A DNA stretch of 64,000 nt from Planosporangium mesophilum. Its GTDB lineage: Bacteria > Actinomycetota > Actinomycetes > Mycobacteriales > Micromonosporaceae. The stretch lies in contig NZ_BOON01000040.1 of the NCBI RefSeq assembly GCF_016863255.1, positions 48,842 through 112,841 of the forward strand, in the 5' to 3' direction. A program made the translations under genes and the position numbers. Position 1 is the stretch's first letter, and every line of letters begins with the position of its first letter. Of the stretch, positions 48,899 through 58,667 are shown one piece after another. The notes beneath the pieces were generated by a model. That model searched no databases. It had not been told where the DNA came from and worked only from the letters and a program-made list of their open reading frames with translations.

Positions 48899-51039
48899 CC
48901 GCCGCGGTGAGCCGAGGCACGCCGCTGACCTCGCGGGAGGCGGTGGCGGCGCTGCTGTCGCCGCGCTCGGTCGCGCTGGTCGGGGCGAGCGCCGACGAGG
49001 AGAAGTTCTCCGGCCAGCCGCTGCGCAACCTGCAGACGGCAGGCTTCCCCGGAGCCGTGCACCCGGTCAACCGGCGGGGTGGGGGGATCCGGGGGGTGCC
49101 CGCCCTGACCTCGGTGGACCAGTTGCCGCCCGGCGTCGACGTCGCCTTCGTCATGGTGCCGGCCCGCGACTGCGCGCCGACCGTACGGGCGCTGGGCGCC
49201 GCCGGCGTCGGGGTGGCCGTGATCGCGGTCAGCGGCTTCGCCGAGGTGGGTACCGCCGAAGGCGCGGCGCTCCAGGAGGAGCTGGCCGCGGCGGGCCGGG
49301 AGAGCGGGGTACGCCTGGTCGGCCCGAACTGCAACGGCGTCTACAACACCGCCGTCCCGCTGCCGCTCGGGTACAACCACACCCACTCGCAGGCGCTGCC
49401 GCCCGGTGACATCGCCCTGGTGTCGCACAGCGGGGCGATGCTCGGCGCGTTCGCGCCGCTGCTGACCAGGTACGGCCACGGCCTGAGCTCCTTCGTCTCC
49501 TGCGGCAACGAGGTCGACCTGCGGCTGAGCGACTACCTGGAGTACCTGCTCGACGACGAGCAGACGGCCGCCATCGCCCTGATCATGGACGCCATCGAGG
49601 ACGGCGCCGCGTTCCGGCGGGCGGCACGCGAGGCCAAGCGCCGGGGCAAGCCGCTGATCGCACTGAAGATCGGCAACTCGGCCTCCGGTACCCGGGCCAC
49701 CCTGGCGCACTCGTCGCGACTGGCCGGGTCGCAGGCCACGTACGAGGCGGTCTTCGCCGCCGACGGCGTGGTGAGCGTGCCGACCCTGGAGACGCTGGCG
49801 ATCGCCGCCTGCCTGGCCGCCGCCGGCAGGCGGATGACCCGGCCCGGCGTCGTCGCCACCAGTACCTCCGGCGCCGGCGGCATCCTGCTAGCCGACGCGC
49901 TGACCGGCGCCGGCGTGGACCTGCCGGCGCTGGCCGAGGAGACGGTCGAGCGGATGCGGCCGCAGGCCGGCTTCGCCCAGGTGATCAACCCGTTCGACAT
50001 CGGGGCGGCGGGGGCGTCGGCGATCGCCGACCACCTGCGCGCCATGGCGACCGACCCGGGCGCGGGGGCCCTGGTCTTCTACCTCACGCCGGTACCGACC
50101 CAGTCCTGGCGCGACGCCCTGGCCGAGGGGGTTGCCGCGGTCGCGGCCGAACGGCGCGAGCTGCCGATCCTGCTGGTCAGCGCGTCCCCGCTGGGCGAGG
50201 TCGAGGAGCGGACCCTGCGGCGGGCCGGGGTACCGGTCGCCGCGTCCCTGCTCGACGCCGTCGCCGTGCTGCGGGCGCTCCGGCCGCCGACTCCGGCGGC
50301 GGAGGGGGCGGAGGAGGACGCCCCGCACGCCCCGACGTCGCGGTCGCCGTCCGAGCCGTCGCGGTCGTCCGAGCCGTCGCGGTCGCTGTCCGAGCCGCAG
50401 AGCAAGCGCCTCCTGGCCGACCTCGGCCTGGCGTTCCCACCCGAGGTCACGGCGACCTCGCACGCGCAGGCGCGGCAGGTGGCGGCCGAGATCGGGTACC
50501 CGGTGGTGCTCAAGGGCGCCGGGGCCGCGATCGCGCACAAGAGCGAGCACGGCCTGGTGGCGCTCGACGTACCCGACGAGGCCGCCCTGGCCCGCGAGTA
50601 CGCCCGGCTCGACGGGGCCGGCCGCACGCTGGACCCGGACGGGTTCGAGGGCGTGGTGGTCACCCCGCTGGTGCCCGACGGGGTGGATGTCGTCGTCGGC
50701 GTCGTCGCCGACCCCGACTTCGGCCCGATGGTGCTCGTCGGCAGCGGGGGAGTGCTGTCGGAGCTGGTACGCGACGTGGCGCTGGCCCCGGCCCCGCTCG
50801 ACAGGGCCGCGGCCGACCGGCTGCTCGCCTCGACCCGCGTCGACGCGCTGCTGACCGGCTACCGCGGCGCGCCGCCGGCCGACCGGGACGCGCTGGTCGA
50901 CCTGCTGGTACGGGTCTCGGAGGTGGCCACCCGGCTGGGCGCCGAGGTGGAGGCCGCCGACCTGAACCCGGTACGGGTCCTGCGGCCGGGCAACGGCGTA
51001 CGGATCCTGGACGCGCTGGTGGCCCGGAGGGCGACATGA
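48895..51039 (+). CDS. Acyl-CoA synthetase, ADP-forming (second copy)
   Basis: 714 residues. CoA-binding VALVGASADEEKFSGQPLRN, ligase-CoA domains with LVSHSGAMLGAFAPLL, then ATP-grasp (LLADLGLAFPPEVTATSHAQ, VVLKGAGAAIAHKSEHGLVA). The phosphohistidine segment is AHSSRLAGSQ; His is kept but TGA of the usual SHTGA has changed. A Ser/Glu/Pro/Arg repeat encoded at 50337-50396 forms the linker. GTG 48895 follows GGAGG. It could conserve ATP from the CoA ester made in the pathway. Confidence 0.88.
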   Translation: MTAAVSRGTPLTSREAVAALLSPRSVALVGASADEEKFSGQPLRNLQTAGFPGAVHPVNRRGGGIRGVPALTSVDQLPPGVDVAFVMVPARDCAPTVRALGAAGVGVAVIAVSGFAEVGTAEGAALQEELAAAGRESGVRLVGPNCNGVYNTAVPLPLGYNHTHSQALPPGDIALVSHSGAMLGAFAPLLTRYGHGLSSFVSCGNEVDLRLSDYLEYLLDDEQTAAIALIMDAIEDGAAFRRAAREAKRRGKPLIALKIGNSASGTRATLAHSSRLAGSQATYEAVFAADGVVSVPTLETLAIAACLAAAGRRMTRPGVVATSTSGAGGILLADALTGAGVDLPALAEETVERMRPQAGFAQVINPFDIGAAGASAIADHLRAMATDPGAGALVFYLTPVPTQSWRDALAEGVAAVAAERRELPILLVSASPLGEVEERTLRRAGVPVAASLLDAVAVLRALRPPTPAAEGAEEDAPHAPTSRSPSEPSRSSEPSRSLSEPQSKRLLADLGLAFPPEVTATSHAQARQVAAEIGYPVVLKGAGAAIAHKSEHGLVALDVPDEAALAREYARLDGAGRTLDPDGFEGVVVTPLVPDGVDVVVGVVADPDFGPMVLVGSGGVLSELVRDVALAPAPLDRAAADRLLASTRVDALLTGYRGAPPADRDALVDLLVRVSEVATRLGAEVEAADLNPVRVLRPGNGVRILDALVARRAT
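50337..50396 (+). repeat. Tandem repeat inside the synthetase linker
   Basis: Three units of 21, 18 and 21 bases, each beginning GTCGCGGTCG and ending CCGAGCC, encoding SRSPSEP, SRSSEP and SRSLSEP. They lie between the ligase-CoA and ATP-grasp domains, so their number can change without breaking the frame. Confidence 0.8.
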
Positions 51040-51869
51040 GCCTGGAGCAACCGATGACGGCATCCACCCACACCGGGCTGCGGCAGCGGCTGTGCGACGG
51101 GCCGCCGCTGGTCGGCACGTTCGTCACGGTGCCGCGGGTGGAGATCCTGGAGATCGCCGCGGTCTCCGGGTTCGACCTGGTCGTGCTCGACCTCGAGCAC
51201 GGGCCGTTCGGCGTGGAGGCGCTGCCGGCGCTGATCGCCGCCGGACAGGGGGCGGGCCTGGCCGTGGTGGTGCGGGTCGCGGAGAACTCCGAGCAGGCCA
51301 TCGGCGCGGTGCTCGACGCCGGCGCGGACGGCGTCCTCATCCCGCACGTGAACAACGCCGCGGCCGCCGGCGCGGCGGTCCGCGCCGCCCGGATGCCACC
51401 GGCCGGTACCCGCTCGCTGCACGCCTGGATCCGGGCCGCCCGCTACGGCGCCGACCCCGACTACGCCGCCACCGCCGACAACGGCGTCGCCGTCCTGGTG
51501 ATGGCCGAAGGCCAGGAGGCCATCCGGGACCTGCCCGGCATCCTCGCCACCCCGGACCTCGACGCGGTCTTCGTCGGCCCGATGGACCTGTCCGCGTCGC
51601 TCGGGTTGACCGGGCAGCCCGGCCACCCCCGGGTCACCGCGCTCGCCGGCGAGGTGCTCACCGGCGCCGCCGCGGGCGGACGGGCCGGCGGGATCTTCGC
51701 GCCCACCGTGGAGCAGGCCGCGACCTGGTTCGCGGCCGGCGCCCGGCTGGTCGTGGTCTCCGTCGACACCGACCTGACCCGGCGCGGCTTCGCCGCGGCC
51801 CGCGACGCCCTGGACGACCTCACCCCATCCATCCGCCGGCCCACGAGGAGAAGCAATGTCGACCGCTGA
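51036..51869 (+). CDS. HpcH/HpaI family aldolase (class II)
   Basis: 277 residues. FDLVVLDLEHGPFGVEALPA with the catalytic His, VVVRVAENSEQAIGAVLDAG with the Arg, VLVMAEGQEAIRDLPGI with the metal-binding Glu, and VFVGPMDLSASLGLTG with the Asp. Enzymes of this type cleave 4-hydroxy-2-oxo acids to pyruvate and an aldehyde. ATG 51036 overlaps the preceding stop. It overlaps the next gene by 14 bp. Confidence 0.92.
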   Translation: MSLEQPMTASTHTGLRQRLCDGPPLVGTFVTVPRVEILEIAAVSGFDLVVLDLEHGPFGVEALPALIAAGQGAGLAVVVRVAENSEQAIGAVLDAGADGVLIPHVNNAAAAGAAVRAARMPPAGTRSLHAWIRAARYGADPDYAATADNGVAVLVMAEGQEAIRDLPGILATPDLDAVFVGPMDLSASLGLTGQPGHPRVTALAGEVLTGAAAGGRAGGIFAPTVEQAATWFAAGARLVVVSVDTDLTRRGFAAARDALDDLTPSIRRPTRRSNVDR

Positions 51870-53244
51870 CCAGCCCGCCGTGACCCGCGCCCTGGCCGAA
51901 TTCGCCGTCAACCGTGACCTGTCCGACCTGCCCGAGGACGTCCTCGACCTGGTCCGCCGCTCCCTTGTGGACACCGTGGGCGTCACCGTCGCCGCCCGCG
52001 GCGAGCCGGCGGTACGGATCCTGCGCGCCACCCTCGGCGAGGAGCTGCCCGCCGGCCCGGCGACCGTGCTCGTCGACGGCACCCGTACCGACGCGCCGAC
52101 GGCGGCGCTGATCAACGGCACCGCCGGGCACGCGCTCGACTTCGACGACGTCACCGACGTCACGTACGGCCACCCCAGCGTCGTGCTGTGGCCGGCCCTG
52201 CTGGCCGCCGCGCAGCAGGTCGGCGCGGCCGGCCGGCAGCTCGCCGAGGCGTTCGTGGTCGGGTTCGAGGTGCAGTGCGCGGTCGCCCAGGGCATGCGCA
52301 TCCGCGAGCACTACGGCCGCGGTTGGCACTCCTCGGCCACCGTCGGCGTCATCGGCGCGGCCGCCGGCGTCGCCCGACTGCTCGGGCTGGACGTGGACCG
52401 TACCCGGTGCGCCCTCGGCATCGCCGCGTCGATGGCCGGCGGCAGCCGGCAGAACTTCGGCACCATGACCAAGCCGCTGCACGTCGGCCTCGCCGCCCGC
52501 GACGGCGTCCTCGCCGCCAGCCTCGCCGGCAACGGCTTCACCGCCGACCCCGACCAGCTGGAGCAGCCGCTCGGGTTCTTCGGAATGTTCGCCGAGACCC
52601 GCCAGCTCGACGCCGTCCTCGACGCCGTCAACGGCCCGTACGCGCTGCGGCTACACGGGCTGAACGTCAAGAAGTACCCGTGCTGCTACAACACCCACCG
52701 CACCGCCGACGCCACCCTGGACCTGGCTGCCCGCGAGGGGCTGAAGGCCGACGACGTGCGCCGGGTACGGCTGACCCTCGAGCCGGGCGGCTTCGACCCG
52801 CTGATCCACCACCGCCCGCAGACGGGGCTGCACGGCAAGTTCAGCGCCGAGTACGTGATCGCCGCCGCCCTGTTGGACGGCGCAGTCAAGCTGGCCACCT
52901 TCACCGACCAGGCGGTACAGCGGCCGCAGGCGCAGGAGTTGCTGGCCAAGGTGGAGTACGCCGAGTCCGCGGTACCGCCGGTCGGTGCGGAGTCCTGGGA
53001 ACAGGCCTACTCGGTGGTGACCGTCGAGACCGACCGGGGCGAGTTCACGTTCCGCACCGACGTGCCGCGCGGCGACCGGCGCGCCCCGCTGCGCCGTGCC
53101 GACCTGGAGGCGAAGTTCCGCGACTGCCTGGAGTTCGCCGGTACCGGCTGGGACGCCGACGCCCTGCTCGCCGAGCTGTGGGGCGTGGACAGCGCCGGTA
53201 CGGTCGCGCTGGCCGCGCTCGCACCGACGGTCGGGGACCGCTGA
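51856..53244 (+). CDS. MmgE/PrpD family protein (second copy)
   Basis: 462 residues, a canonical member: GTAGHALDFDDVTDVTYGHP near residue 95, GGSRQNFGTMTKPLHVGLAA near 195-215 and VKKYPCCYNTHRTADATLDL near 275. Family activities include 2-methylcitrate dehydratase and cis-aconitate decarboxylase, so the substrate is probably a di- or tricarboxylate, though none can be named. ATG 51856; its stop TGA shares one base with the next ATG. Confidence 0.9.
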   Translation: MSTADQPAVTRALAEFAVNRDLSDLPEDVLDLVRRSLVDTVGVTVAARGEPAVRILRATLGEELPAGPATVLVDGTRTDAPTAALINGTAGHALDFDDVTDVTYGHPSVVLWPALLAAAQQVGAAGRQLAEAFVVGFEVQCAVAQGMRIREHYGRGWHSSATVGVIGAAAGVARLLGLDVDRTRCALGIAASMAGGSRQNFGTMTKPLHVGLAARDGVLAASLAGNGFTADPDQLEQPLGFFGMFAETRQLDAVLDAVNGPYALRLHGLNVKKYPCCYNTHRTADATLDLAAREGLKADDVRRVRLTLEPGGFDPLIHHRPQTGLHGKFSAEYVIAAALLDGAVKLATFTDQAVQRPQAQELLAKVEYAESAVPPVGAESWEQAYSVVTVETDRGEFTFRTDVPRGDRRAPLRRADLEAKFRDCLEFAGTGWDADALLAELWGVDSAGTVALAALAPTVGDR

Positions 53245-54065
53245 TGGGCCTGCGGATCTGGCAGCAGAGCATCACCGACCTCGAACAGCTGCCGCAGTAC
53301 CGGAGCACCCTGGCGGCCCACGGGCGTACCGTCTGCGCCCCCGACACCGAGGTCGAGGTGCACGGGGTACGCCCCGGCACGTACCCCGACGGGCTGACTC
53401 CGATCGAGGCGATCGCGTACCCGTGGTGCCACACGCTGCTGTCGCTGCAGATCGTGCAGGGCGCGATCGAGGCCGAGCGGCAGGGGTTCGACGCGGTCGC
53501 GGTGAGCTGCTTCTTCGACCCCGGCCTGGTCGAGGCGCGCAGCGCGGTCGACATCCCGGTGGTCAGCATGTGCGAGACGGCGTTCCTGGTCGCCTCGTCG
53601 GTGGGCCGCCGGTACGGGCTGATCGGCCTGGATGACGCGCACGCCCGGTACCTGCACGGGCTGGCCCGCGAGTACGGTGTCTCCGACCGGATCGCCGCGA
53701 TCGTGCCGCTGCACCCGGCGGTGACCGAGGCCGACCTGGACCCGGTGCACGGTGGCGGCGGTGACCTGGCCCGGCGGGTCGCAGGCGCGGCCGAGGCGCT
53801 GGTCGCCCGCGGCGCCGACCTCATCATCCCGGCCGAGGGCGTGCTCAACACCGCCCTGATGCGCCAGGGCCTGCGCGAGCTCGGCGGCGTGCCGGTGCTC
53901 GACGCGTACGGCGCGCTGCTGGCGTACGCCGAGACGCTGGTCCGGCTGCGGCGCACGACCGGGCTGGCCACCAGCCGGGTCGGCGCGTACGCGAAGCCGG
54001 ACACCGCGGTCCGCGACCACATTGCCGGAATGTCCACCGTGGAGCTCCGGAGGGTGGCGTGCTGA
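53244..54065 (+). CDS. Aspartate/glutamate racemase superfamily protein
   Basis: 273 residues. Two Cys motifs of the superfamily: DAVAVSCFFDPGL with the first Cys (hydantoin-racemase-like), and in the second half DLIIPAEGVLNTALM, where the second Cys is replaced by Glu/Ala. It therefore looks more like decarboxylase or isomerase branches with one Cys (arylmalonate-decarboxylase-like, maleate-isomerase-like) than a two-Cys racemase. ATG 53244. It overlaps the next gene by 7 bp. Confidence 0.8.
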   Translation: MGLRIWQQSITDLEQLPQYRSTLAAHGRTVCAPDTEVEVHGVRPGTYPDGLTPIEAIAYPWCHTLLSLQIVQGAIEAERQGFDAVAVSCFFDPGLVEARSAVDIPVVSMCETAFLVASSVGRRYGLIGLDDAHARYLHGLAREYGVSDRIAAIVPLHPAVTEADLDPVHGGGGDLARRVAGAAEALVARGADLIIPAEGVLNTALMRQGLRELGGVPVLDAYGALLAYAETLVRLRRTTGLATSRVGAYAKPDTAVRDHIAGMSTVELRRVAC

Positions 54066-55093
54066 TCACGGCGGAGGCCGAGCAGGAGCTGATCGAGGAC
54101 GTCCTGCGCGGCTACGGCGCCACCCCGGCCGAGGCGAGCCTGCAGGCGCGGGTCCTGGTCGAGGCCGACCTGCGCGGCCAGTACTCGCACGGCCTGCAGC
54201 GGGTACCGATGCTGGTCCGGCGGATCCGCAACGGCGTACTGCGGCCGGGGGCCGAGGTGCGCAGCCGCTGGGTCACCGACTCGTTCCTGAGCGTCGACGG
54301 CGGAGCCGGCTTCGGCCCGCCGACGGCGTTCGCCGCGGTCGCGCAGCTCGCCGAACGGGTGACGGACACCGGCGTGGCGGTGGCGGCCGTGAGCAACAGC
54401 AACCACCTGGGGATGCTGGCCTGCTACGTGGAGGAGCTGGCCCGCCGCGGCCACGTCGGCATCGCCCTGACCACCAGCGAGGCGCTGGTCCACCCGTGGG
54501 GCGGCACCCGGATGATGGTGGGCACCAACCCCATCGGGGTGGCGGTCCCCACCGACGGCGAGCCGTTCCTGCTGGACATGTCGACCGGCGCGGTGTCGAT
54601 GGGCAAGATCCTGCGGCACGCCCGGCGGGCCGAGCCGATCCCGCTCGGCTGGGCCGTCGACGAGCGCGGCGCCTCGACCACGGACGCGGCCGCCGCGGCC
54701 AACGGTGCGATCTCACCGTTCGGTGGGGCCAAGGGGTACGCGCTGGGCCTGGCCTTCGAGCTGATCGTCGGCGTACTCACCGGCTCGGAGCTCGGCCGCG
54801 AGGTGAAGGGCACGCTCGACGGCGAGGCCGTGTGCAACAAGGGCGACGTGTTCATCTGCCTCTCGCCGGAGCGGCTCGGGCTCGGCGGCACGCTGCGGCG
54901 GGTCACCGAGTACCTGGACGAGGTCCGTACCAGCCCGCGCGCGGAGGGCGTCGACGCCATCGACGTGCCCGGCGACCGCTCCCGCCGGCTGCGCGCGCGG
55001 TACCTGCGGGACGGAATACCCATGGACGACGCGGTCTGGCAGTCGGTCGAGGCGCTGCGCGCCGATGCGGAGGTACACAGTGGACAATGTTGA
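54059..55093 (+). CDS. Ldh2/malate-dehydrogenase-2 family NAD(P) oxidoreductase
   Basis: 344 residues. AEASLQARVLVEADLRGQYS, SHGLQRVPMLV and VSNSNHLGMLACYVEELARR with the catalytic His, then TNPIGVAVPT and GGAKGYALGLAFELIVGVLT. The family reduces 2-oxo acids (malate/lactate, ureidoglycolate, 2,3-diketogulonate). GTG 54059 has GGAGGGTGGC just before it. It overlaps the Fe-alcohol dehydrogenase by 14 bp. Confidence 0.92.
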   Translation: MLITAEAEQELIEDVLRGYGATPAEASLQARVLVEADLRGQYSHGLQRVPMLVRRIRNGVLRPGAEVRSRWVTDSFLSVDGGAGFGPPTAFAAVAQLAERVTDTGVAVAAVSNSNHLGMLACYVEELARRGHVGIALTTSEALVHPWGGTRMMVGTNPIGVAVPTDGEPFLLDMSTGAVSMGKILRHARRAEPIPLGWAVDERGASTTDAAAAANGAISPFGGAKGYALGLAFELIVGVLTGSELGREVKGTLDGEAVCNKGDVFICLSPERLGLGGTLRRVTEYLDEVRTSPRAEGVDAIDVPGDRSRRLRARYLRDGIPMDDAVWQSVEALRADAEVHSGQC

Positions 55094-56309
55094 CTTCGGG
55101 GTACTGCGGCTGCCGGCCCAGGTGCTCGTCGGCCCCGGCAGCGTACGGTCGGTCGCCGGGCTGGCCGCCTCGGTCGGTACGCGGGTCTTCGTCTGCACCG
55201 ACGGCGTCATGGTCGCCACGCCCGAGTTCGCCGCGCTGCGTGGTGACCTCGAGCGGGCCGGGCTGACCGTCGAGGTGTACTCCGAGGGCGTGGCCGAGCT
55301 GCCGCTGACGACGGTGGACGACTGCCTGGAGCGGGCCCGGCGGGCCGCCCCCGACCTCGTCCTCGGGTACGGCGGCGGGAGCAGCCTCGACCTGGCCAAG
55401 GTCACCGCGCTGCTGCTGCGCCACCCCGGGCCGCTGAGCGGCTACTACGGTGAGAACCGGGTACCCGGCCCGGTGGTACCGCTGATCGCGGTGCCCACCA
55501 CCGCGGGTACCGGCTCCGAGGTGACCCCGGTCGCCGTCGTCACCGACCCCGGCCGGGAGCTGAAGGTGGGGGTCTCCAGCCCGTACCTGATCCCGACGTA
55601 CGCCGTCTGCGACCCGCTGCTGACCCACGGCTGCCCGCCCCGGGTCACCGCGCACTCCGGCATCGACGCCTTCGCCCACGCCGTCGAGTCCTTCACGTCC
55701 GCCCGGCGCGGCCCGGAGTGGGGCGGGACGCTCGGCGTCTTCGTCGGCTCGAACCGGCTCACCGCGCCGCTGTCGCTTCAGGCCGCCGGGCTGATCGCGC
55801 GGCACCTGCCCCGGGCCGTCCGCGACCCCGGCGACGCGCAGGCCCGGGAGTCGATGACGTACGGCAGCGTCTGCGCCGGGATGGCGTTCGGCGTCGCCGG
55901 TACCCACCTGGCGCACGCCGTCCAGTACCCGGTCGGCGCCGCCACCAAGACCCCCCACGGCCTGGGGGTGGGGCTGCTGCTGCCGTACGCGCTGCAGCTG
56001 TGCCGGGACGCCCGGCTCCCGGAGCTGGCCGCCCTGGCCCGCGCCACCGGCGCCGCCGACAGTGGCGACGAGGCCAAGGACGCCCAGACCATGATCGACT
56101 CGGTTGACGCGCTGCGCGACACGCTCGGCATCCCCGCCACCCTGGCCGACCTCGGCGTCGAGCGGCACGAGCTCGACCGCCTGGCCGAGCAGGCGATGAC
56201 CGTCACCCGGCTGGTGAACAACACCCCGGTACCGGTGGACGCCGCGACGATGCGGCGGTTCGTGGAGGCCGCCTGGTCCGGCGACCGGATGTCCCTGGTG
56301 GCGTCGTGA
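55080..56309 (+). CDS. Iron-containing alcohol dehydrogenase (group III)
   Basis: 409 residues. NAD-binding GYGGGSSLDLAKVTALLL, PTTAGTGSEVTPVAVVTD, metal site AHSGIDAFAHAVESFTSARR and THLAHAVQYPVGAATKTPHG. It oxidises a hydroxy acid or alcohol and resembles hydroxyacid-oxoacid transhydrogenases as well. GTG 55080 follows GGAGG at six bases; an in-frame ATG at 55065 lacks such a site. Coupled to the neighbours at both ends. Confidence 0.9.
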   Translation: MDNVDFGVLRLPAQVLVGPGSVRSVAGLAASVGTRVFVCTDGVMVATPEFAALRGDLERAGLTVEVYSEGVAELPLTTVDDCLERARRAAPDLVLGYGGGSSLDLAKVTALLLRHPGPLSGYYGENRVPGPVVPLIAVPTTAGTGSEVTPVAVVTDPGRELKVGVSSPYLIPTYAVCDPLLTHGCPPRVTAHSGIDAFAHAVESFTSARRGPEWGGTLGVFVGSNRLTAPLSLQAAGLIARHLPRAVRDPGDAQARESMTYGSVCAGMAFGVAGTHLAHAVQYPVGAATKTPHGLGVGLLLPYALQLCRDARLPELAALARATGAADSGDEAKDAQTMIDSVDALRDTLGIPATLADLGVERHELDRLAEQAMTVTRLVNNTPVPVDAATMRRFVEAAWSGDRMSLVAS

Positions 56310-56881
56310 CCGCGTCCCGCGCCGCCGGGGTCGCCGTCCTCGCCGCCGGCCTGCTGCTGATGCTCGGGCCCGTGCCGGGCGCGGGTCGGGGCGACGCGTC
56401 CGGGGCCGCCGCGGCGTCCCGCACCTCGACGGTCGAGCACGCCGAGGTGCGGATCGCCCGCCTGCTGACCGGCGCCGGCGCCCGGGATCTGGCGCGGTGC
56501 GTGTTCCGCCCCGGTACGGCCGGGGTCGCGCCACCGAGCGTCGCGTTCACCGACCCCCGCGTCGCCGCAGCGCCGATGCGCGACCGGCGGGTCCGCAACG
56601 GCGGGGTGCTCGAACTGCTGGCCTCGCCGCAGGAGGTGGCGGCCCGCCAGGACGAGATCACCCACCAGGCGCTGCAGGCGCAGCGCTTCGGCTTCGACGA
56701 GGGCGGCCAGCCGCTGCGCCGCGAGCACCTGCTGCCGTCCGGTCGGGTGCTGCTGCGGCTCTCGGCCGACCTGCCCGACGCGGCCGTCCGGGAGTACGCC
56801 CGCGCTCTCGACGCCGCCGTTGCCGGCGCCCCCCAGTCCGAAACCACCGCACCCGTCGAGGAGGCGCCGTGTTCGACATGA
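56306..56881 (+). CDS. Hypothetical protein with an N-terminal hydrophobic segment
   Basis: 191 residues, family not recognised. A hydrophobic stretch at about 5-25 ([20 protein letters not shown]) looks like a signal anchor; the rest is hydrophilic, Ala/Arg/Glu-rich and probably helical. GTG 56306 overlaps the Fe-dehydrogenase stop by 4 bp, and its own stop overlaps the next gene by 13 bp. The tight coupling argues that it is real, yet it is the only membrane-like protein between soluble enzymes, so it may be exported or may be a poorly conserved accessory. Confidence 0.5.
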   Translation: MTASRAAGVAVLAAGLLLMLGPVPGAGRGDASGAAAASRTSTVEHAEVRIARLLTGAGARDLARCVFRPGTAGVAPPSVAFTDPRVAAAPMRDRRVRNGGVLELLASPQEVAARQDEITHQALQAQRFGFDEGGQPLRREHLLPSGRVLLRLSADLPDAAVREYARALDAAVAGAPQSETTAPVEEAPCST

Positions 56882-57771
56882 CCGACGTGATCGACCTGCA
56901 CGTACACACCGCTCCGGACACGTTCCCCCGGCTCGGCGACGACCTCGCCATCGCGCGCGCCTGCGCCGCCGCCGGCATGGCCGGCATGGCGGTCAAGTGC
57001 CACTACGAGGGCACGGCGGCCCGCGCGCACCTGGTCAACCAGCAGGTGCCGGGGTTCACCATGTTCGGCGGCATCACGCTGAACTACCCGGTCGGCGGGA
57101 TCAACCCGGCCGCCGTGCACTCCTGCCTGGCGATCGGCGGCCGGGTGGTGTGGATGCCCAGCGGGCACGCGCACTACCACAGCGAGGTGACCGGCACCCT
57201 CGGCGGCTGGGGCAACTCGTTCATGCAGCTGTACAACCCACCGGACGCGACCGGGCTGACCGTGCTCGACGGCGACGGGCGGCTCACCGACGCCGCGCGC
57301 GAGGTGGTACGCCTGGTCGCCGCCGCGGACGCGCTGCTCGCGACCAGCCACCTGTCGCCGCACGAGATCCTCGCCGTCCTCGACGACGCGGCAGACGTGG
57401 GCACCCGGGTCCTGGTCAACCACGTCATGTACATGCCGCAGTGCGACCTGGACTTCATCGCCGAGATCGTGCGGCGCGGCGGGTACGTCGAGATCTGCTC
57501 GGTCCTGGTCAGCGGGTTCTGGGACAAGCTGCGCCTGGACGACGTGCAGGCGGTGATCGACCGGGTCGGGGCCGGTCGGGTGGTGCTCGCCTCCGACGGT
57601 GGCGGGATCCAGACCCCCATGCCGCACGAGTCGCTGCGGGTCCTGGCGGACAACCTGCTGCACCGTGGGGTGCCCGAGTCGGAGCTGCGCCGGATGCTCG
57701 TCGACAACCCCCGTCACCTGCTCGGCCTGTCCGGTCGGCAGTCCACCCCGCAGTCCAAGGAGGACGCATGA
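56869..57771 (+). CDS. DUF6282-like metal-dependent hydrolase (amidohydrolase/PHP-like)
   Basis: 300 residues. It begins [20 protein letters not shown], with His-x-His as in amidohydrolase and PHP enzymes, followed by [50 protein letters not shown], and a late VVLASDGGG with the last metal Asp. I place it in DUF6282, whose reaction is unknown; hydrolysis or decarboxylation of a cyclic or amide-type intermediate is possible. GTG 56869 follows GAGGAGG; ATG 56878 is the alternative. Confidence 0.8.
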   Translation: MFDMTDVIDLHVHTAPDTFPRLGDDLAIARACAAAGMAGMAVKCHYEGTAARAHLVNQQVPGFTMFGGITLNYPVGGINPAAVHSCLAIGGRVVWMPSGHAHYHSEVTGTLGGWGNSFMQLYNPPDATGLTVLDGDGRLTDAAREVVRLVAAADALLATSHLSPHEILAVLDDAADVGTRVLVNHVMYMPQCDLDFIAEIVRRGGYVEICSVLVSGFWDKLRLDDVQAVIDRVGAGRVVLASDGGGIQTPMPHESLRVLADNLLHRGVPESELRRMLVDNPRHLLGLSGRQSTPQSKEDA

Positions 57772-58667
57772 CCGCGACAGCGGCGATCGTCGGTTCCGGC
57801 AACATCGGTACCGACCTGATGAAGAAGCTCCTACGCCGCGACGACATCGAGCTGCGGTACCTCGTCGGCGTCGACCCCGCCTCGGACGGGCTGGCCCGTG
57901 GCCGGGAGGCCGGGCTCGAGGTCTCCTCCGGCGGCGTCGACTGGCTGCTCGACCTGCCGGAGCTGCCCGACCTCGTCTTCGAGGCCACCTCGGCGTCGGC
58001 GCACCTGGCCAACGCGCCCCGGTACGCCGAGGCACGGATGCGCTGCATCGACCTCACGCCGGCCGCGGTCGGCCCGTACGTGGTACCCGTGGTCAACCTG
58101 GAGCAGCACCTGGACGCGCCGAACATCAACATGATCACCTGCGGGGGGCAGGCGACCATCCCGATGGTGGCCGCGGTCAGCGCCGTCACGCCCGTCGGGT
58201 ACGCCGAGATCGTGGCCTCCATCGCCTCGCGGTCGGCGGGCCCCGGTACCCGGGCCAACATCGACGAGTTCACCCAGACCACCGCGCGGGCGATCGAGTC
58301 CGTCGGCGGGGCCACCCGGGGCAAGGCGATCATCGTGCTCAACCCGGTCGAACCCCCGATGATCATGCGGGACACCGTGTTCTGCGCGATCTCGCCGGAC
58401 GCCGACCGGGACGCGATCAGCGCGTCCGTCGTCGCGATGGTCGAGCGGGTCCAGCGGTACGTGCCCGGCTACCGGCTGATGGCCGACCCGCAGTTCGACG
58501 ACCCGCGCGACGGCTGGAACGGCCAGGCCCGCGTCACCGTGCTCCTCCAGGTCACCGGCGCCGCCGACTACCTGCCCGCCTACGCCGGCAACCTCGACAT
58601 CATGACCGCCGCGGCGGCGCAGGTCGGGGCCGAGCTGTCCGTCCGATCGCTGGGAGTATCCGCATGA
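57768..58667 (+). CDS. mhpF: Acetaldehyde dehydrogenase (acetylating)
   Basis: 299 residues. [20 protein letters not shown] (NAD-binding), [20 protein letters not shown], and [16 protein letters not shown] with the catalytic Cys; then [20 protein letters not shown] and [20 protein letters not shown]. It converts acetaldehyde with CoA and NAD to acetyl-CoA. Family members form a channelling complex with 4-hydroxy-2-oxovalerate aldolase, whose gene follows with a 4-bp overlap. Confidence 0.95.
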   Translation: MTATAAIVGSGNIGTDLMKKLLRRDDIELRYLVGVDPASDGLARGREAGLEVSSGGVDWLLDLPELPDLVFEATSASAHLANAPRYAEARMRCIDLTPAAVGPYVVPVVNLEQHLDAPNINMITCGGQATIPMVAAVSAVTPVGYAEIVASIASRSAGPGTRANIDEFTQTTARAIESVGGATRGKAIIVLNPVEPPMIMRDTVFCAISPDADRDAISASVVAMVERVQRYVPGYRLMADPQFDDPRDGWNGQARVTVLLQVTGAADYLPAYAGNLDIMTAAAAQVGAELSVRSLGVSA

